Assembly (NCBI RefSeq): GCF_900104035.1
Contig: NZ_FNIT01000011.1
Span: 1 to 64,000 of the forward strand
DNA length: 64,000 nt
Source: Aureimonas jatrophae
Lineage (GTDB): Bacteria; Pseudomonadota; Alphaproteobacteria; Rhizobiales; Rhizobiaceae
Reading direction: 5' to 3'
In this document: one piece after another, positions 61,232 through 64,000 of the stretch
Position numbering within the stretch: position 1 is the first letter of the stretch
Layout of the letters: each line of letters begins with the position of its first letter
The notes under the pieces: generated by a model
The model's database searches: none
What the model was told of the DNA's origin: nothing
What the model saw: only the letters and a program-made list of their open reading frames with translations
Made by a program: the position numbers and the translations under genes

Positions 61232-62226
61232 TCGCGATCCTCTTCGTCGCCCTTGTCGCCTTGTCCTGCGGGGCGCTCGCCTTCGCGGTGCTGGAGCCGC
61301 GCCTTCAGGCCGAAAAGCACCAGCGCAACCGGTTCTCGCAGTTTGCGGTCACCGAAGGCGAGGCGGCCAACCGCCAGCTTGCGCGCGACCGCCTACAGGA
61401 GGTCGCCAAGCGGCGACGCACCATCCAGGCCTCGCTGGACGAGCTCGACGCCAAGAACCGCAAGCGCGACAAGCACGTGCGCAAGCTCTCGCTCGAGCGC
61501 CAGATCGCGCAGGCCGGCTTCCACTTCTCGGTGCGCAGCTTCTGGCTCGGCAGCGCGGGCCTCGGCGTCGTGGCGTTCCTGGTCGCTCTCGTGATGGGAG
61601 CAGGGCTTCTGATCGGCGCGGGCATCGCCCTGTCGGCGGCCTTCGGCCTGCCCCGCTGGATCCTGTCCATGCGCCGCAAGCGCCGCCAGGCCCGCTTCTC
61701 CGACGACTTCGCCAACGCGGTGGACGTGATCGTGCGCGGCATCCGCTCCGGCCTTCCGTTGACCGACACGCTGCGCATCGTCGCCAACGACACACCCGAG
61801 CCGGTTTCCACGGAGTTCCGCAACATCATCGAGGCCCAGCAGATGGGCCTGGGTATCGCGGAAGCGGTGGAGCGCCTCTACCAGAACATGCCGCTGCCCG
61901 AGACGAACTTCTTCGCGATCGTCATCACGATCCAGAGCCAGGCCGGCGGCAACCTCGCGGAAGCCCTGTCGAACCTGTCGCGCGTGCTGCGCGAGCGCAA
62001 GAAGATGAAGGCCAAGATCCAGGCCATGTCGATGGAGGCCAAGGCGTCCGGCGGCATCATCGGCGCCCTGCCGCCGATCGTGGGCATTCTGGTCTACCTG
62101 ACGGCGCCCGAATACATCTCGGTGCTCTTCTCGACGACGCCCGGCAACTTCATCCTGGCAGGCTCCGCGCTGTGGATGAGCATGGGCGTCTTCGTGATGC
62201 GCCAGATGATCAACTTCGACTTCTGA
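61228..62226 (+). CDS. tadB: Flp pilus inner-membrane platform protein TadB
   Basis: A 332-residue GspF-fold protein with an N-terminal helix (~1-22), a charged linker (~30-95), a helix pair (~105-150) and the T2SSF domain (~170-300) with FANAVDVIVRGIRSGLPLTDTL at ~170 (shown in part: DVIVRGIRSGLPLTD) and TIQSQAGGNLAEALSNLS. Two helices close the protein. It pairs with TadC to form the membrane platform turned by CpaF. The start is a GTG overlapping the cpaF stop. Confidence 0.94.
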   Translation: MIAILFVALVALSCGALAFAVLEPRLQAEKHQRNRFSQFAVTEGEAANRQLARDRLQEVAKRRRTIQASLDELDAKNRKRDKHVRKLSLERQIAQAGFHFSVRSFWLGSAGLGVVAFLVALVMGAGLLIGAGIALSAAFGLPRWILSMRRKRRQARFSDDFANAVDVIVRGIRSGLPLTDTLRIVANDTPEPVSTEFRNIIEAQQMGLGIAEAVERLYQNMPLPETNFFAIVITIQSQAGGNLAEALSNLSRVLRERKKMKAKIQAMSMEAKASGGIIGALPPIVGILVYLTAPEYISVLFSTTPGNFILAGSALWMSMGVFVMRQMINFDF

Positions 62227-62247
62227 TCGGCACGAGAGGCCCTCATC

Positions 62248-63237
62248 ATGGATGCCGTGCTCCGCTTTCTGGGCGTGTCCGGCGAGACGGCGCTCGGCCT
62301 TCTCGTGGCGGTGGCGGTCTTCGCCACGCTCGTGACCGTGGCCTTGCCGCTCCTCACGGGCCGCGAGCTCAAGACGCGTATGCGCGCCGTCGCCCTGGAG
62401 CGCGACCAGGTCCGGGCCCGCGAGCGGGCGCGCATGGCGAGCGAGCGCGACGGCAAGGGGCGCGGGCTGCGCCAGGAGTCCGCCCAGGGCTTCGCCGCAA
62501 CCGTCGTCGAGAAGCTCGACCTTCGCAAGGCGCTGGCGGACGAGGCGACGCTCACCAAGCTGCGGGTCGCGGGCTTTCGCTCCCAGCGCGCCCTCACGCT
62601 CTTCCTGTTCTGCCGCGTGGCGCTGCCGCTGGTCTTCCTGCTTCTGGCCGTCTTCTACATCTTCGGCCTCGGCGTCCTCGCCTCGAAGCCCTTCTTCTTC
62701 CGGATGCTGGTCTGCGTGTTTGCGGCCTATGCCGGCTTCTACGCGCCGATCATCTATGTGCGGAACGTGGCGGCCAAGCGCGCGCAGTCGATCGGCCGCG
62801 CCTGGCCGGACGCGCTGGACCTGCTCCTGATCTGCGTGGAGTCGGGCAATTCGATCGAGGCCGCCTTTCGGCGCGTCGCCGACGAGATCGGCATCCAGTC
62901 TGTGCCGCTCGCCGAGGAGCTGGTGCTGGTCTGCGCCGAGCTTTCCTACCTGCCGGAGCGCCGGCAGGCCTACGAGAACCTGACGAGCCGTACCGGGCTG
63001 GAAAGCGTGCGCTCCGTTTGTACCGCGCTGATCCAGGCCGAGCGCTACGGCACGCCGCTCGGCGTCGCCCTGCGCACCATGAGCCAGGAAAGCCGCGACA
63101 CGCGCATGAATCTCGCCGAGAAGAAGGCCGCCGCCCTGCCGCCCAAGCTCACGGTCCCGATGATCGTGTTCTTTCTGCCGGTCCTGTTCGCGGTGATCAT
63201 CGGCCCGGCGATCATTCAGATCATGGCGCTGCCCTGA
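62248..63237 (+). CDS. tadC: Flp pilus inner-membrane platform protein TadC
   Basis: A 329-residue GspF-fold partner of TadB. Helices lie at ~15-40, ~110-175 and the end (IVFFLPVLFAVIIGPAIIQIM). The T2SSF domain (~180-290) has PDALDLLLICVESGNSIEAAF and QAERYGTPLGVALRTMSQE. A normal length for the family. The start has GAGAGGCC upstream and is 21 bases behind tadB. It is the last plus-strand gene; TadD-like TPR gene is convergent, 22 bases away. Confidence 0.94.
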   Translation: MDAVLRFLGVSGETALGLLVAVAVFATLVTVALPLLTGRELKTRMRAVALERDQVRARERARMASERDGKGRGLRQESAQGFAATVVEKLDLRKALADEATLTKLRVAGFRSQRALTLFLFCRVALPLVFLLLAVFYIFGLGVLASKPFFFRMLVCVFAAYAGFYAPIIYVRNVAAKRAQSIGRAWPDALDLLLICVESGNSIEAAFRRVADEIGIQSVPLAEELVLVCAELSYLPERRQAYENLTSRTGLESVRSVCTALIQAERYGTPLGVALRTMSQESRDTRMNLAEKKAAALPPKLTVPMIVFFLPVLFAVIIGPAIIQIMALP

Positions 63238-63259
63238 AAACCGGGAGCGCCGGCCAACG

Positions 63260-64000
63260 TCAGCCGCGCTCGGCGCGCAGCTCGCTCCAAGTGTTCTTCT
63301 GGCCCAGCATCTGACGCAGATACGCGACGTTGCCCTTGGCTTCCTCGGGCGACAGCACCGCCGAGGCGATGCGCTCGGCCTCCTCGAAGCGGCCCTGCAG
63401 CCCGACCACCAGCGCCAGGTTCTGGCGCACGCGCACGTCGGCGCCGGGCTGCTTCACGGCGCGCGACAGCGCGTCTTCGGCGGCCGGCAGCTCGTTCGAC
63501 AGGAGGTAGCTCATGCCGAGGTTCGACAGGACCGAGGGTTCGTCCGGCTGGATCACCAGCGCCCGGCGGAACTGCGCGCGGGCGGCGTCCTTGCGTCCCA
63601 GCTGATCGAGAATCGCGCCTTCCGCCGACAGGAGCCGCCAGTCCGGCCGGTCCGGGGTCTGGGCGCGCCGCACCGTTTCCAACGCCTTGGGCAGGTCGCC
63701 CGCCGCCGCCAGCGCCTTGCCGTAGGCGGCCAGGACATCGCGGTCGGTCGGATGCTTGATCGCGACCTGCTGCATCACGGCGAGCGACTGCTCGTTGCGG
63801 CCCGCCGCCTGCAGCGCCGACGCGTAGGCTAGACCCGTGCCCCGGTCGTTCGGATTCTTCTCGTAGGCCGCGCCATAGACCTTCTCGGCCGCTTGCGGGT
63901 CGGTGGCGATCAGCGAGGCGGTTTCGGCGGAGGGCGGGCTGGCCGGCGCGGAGGCGGGCGTCACCGAGCCCGTGGTCATGCGCGAGGTCTGCGTGCAGCC
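63260..64000 (-). CDS. tadD: TadD-like tetratricopeptide lipoprotein (5' end outside window)
   Basis: A partial gene reading in from the right edge; 246 codons are visible and the start is missing. The first visible codons give GCTQTSRMTTGSV, in which the Cys looks like the lipidated residue of a lipobox, so only a short signal peptide should be missing. From ~40 on there are about five TPR units, such as DPQAAEKVYGAAYEKNPNDRGTGLAYASAL (in part: GAAYEKNPNDRGTGLAYAS), GRNEQSLAVMQQVAIKHP and GRKDAARAQFRRALVIQPDE. It matches TadD, a periplasmic lipoprotein required for Flp pilus assembly. An internal ATG at 63979 exists but would drop the lipobox. Confidence 0.9.
   Translation of the reverse strand, partial: GCTQTSRMTTGSVTPASAPASPPSAETASLIATDPQAAEKVYGAAYEKNPNDRGTGLAYASALQAAGRNEQSLAVMQQVAIKHPTDRDVLAAYGKALAAAGDLPKALETVRRAQTPDRPDWRLLSAEGAILDQLGRKDAARAQFRRALVIQPDEPSVLSNLGMSYLLSNELPAAEDALSRAVKQPGADVRVRQNLALVVGLQGRFEEAERIASAVLSPEEAKGNVAYLRQMLGQKNTWSELRAERG

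Overview
The window is GC-rich chromosomal DNA from an alphaproteobacterium, most likely of the order Hyphomicrobiales (Rhizobiales). The basis is the ctp/cpa-type Flp pilus cluster in rhizobial order, a DUF3572 gene, a TIGR02281-type aspartic protease, fused-permease ABC transporters of the AfuB/PhnU type and very high GC at third codon positions. A genus cannot be fixed from sequence alone; an Aurantimonadaceae-like organism would fit, but this is inference.

Bases 1-10,311 are accessory DNA: the tail of an IS3-family transposase, a winged-helix protein, an IS orfA remnant, a complete type I restriction-modification system (hsdR, hsdM, hsdS), a small winged-helix ORF and an Mrr-type type IV endonuclease. 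The block abuts the 3' end of a minus-strand tRNA-Ser(GGA), a classic integration site, so it looks like a defence island. From 10.4 to 20.5 kb genes are sparse: small membrane or secreted proteins, an orphan BMP-family binding protein, two acetyltransferase/VOC-type genes and an MFS transporter, separated by stretches with no convincing coding.

From 20.5 to 35 kb lie two divergent transport clusters with a shared theme of phosphorylated compounds. The first has a binding protein, a PP2C-like phosphatase, a DeoR regulator and a NUDIX hydrolase on the minus strand, and an ABC ATPase, a fused permease and a Na/Pi-cotransporter-PhoU protein on the plus strand. The second has a binding protein, a fused permease, an ATPase and an inositol-monophosphatase-like enzyme on the minus strand, facing a LacI regulator across a clear LacI-type operator. 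The inference is import of phosphate esters followed by intracellular dephosphorylation.

From 35 to 41 kb are cyclic-di-GMP genes: a membrane diguanylate cyclase, a FecR-domain protein with a collagen-like tail, and a CHASE2-PAS-GGDEF-EAL protein. From 41 to 53.8 kb is a nearly complete nucleoside scavenging set: nucleoside hydrolase, a BMP-type ABC transporter without its binding protein, cytidine deaminase, purine nucleoside phosphorylase, deoC and deoA on the plus strand, and deoB, add and upp on the minus strand. The binding protein at 11.2 kb is the obvious candidate partner. From 53.8 kb to the end is the Flp (Tad) pilus locus: pilin, cpaA-F, tadB, tadC and, convergent and cut by the window end, a TadD-like TPR lipoprotein.
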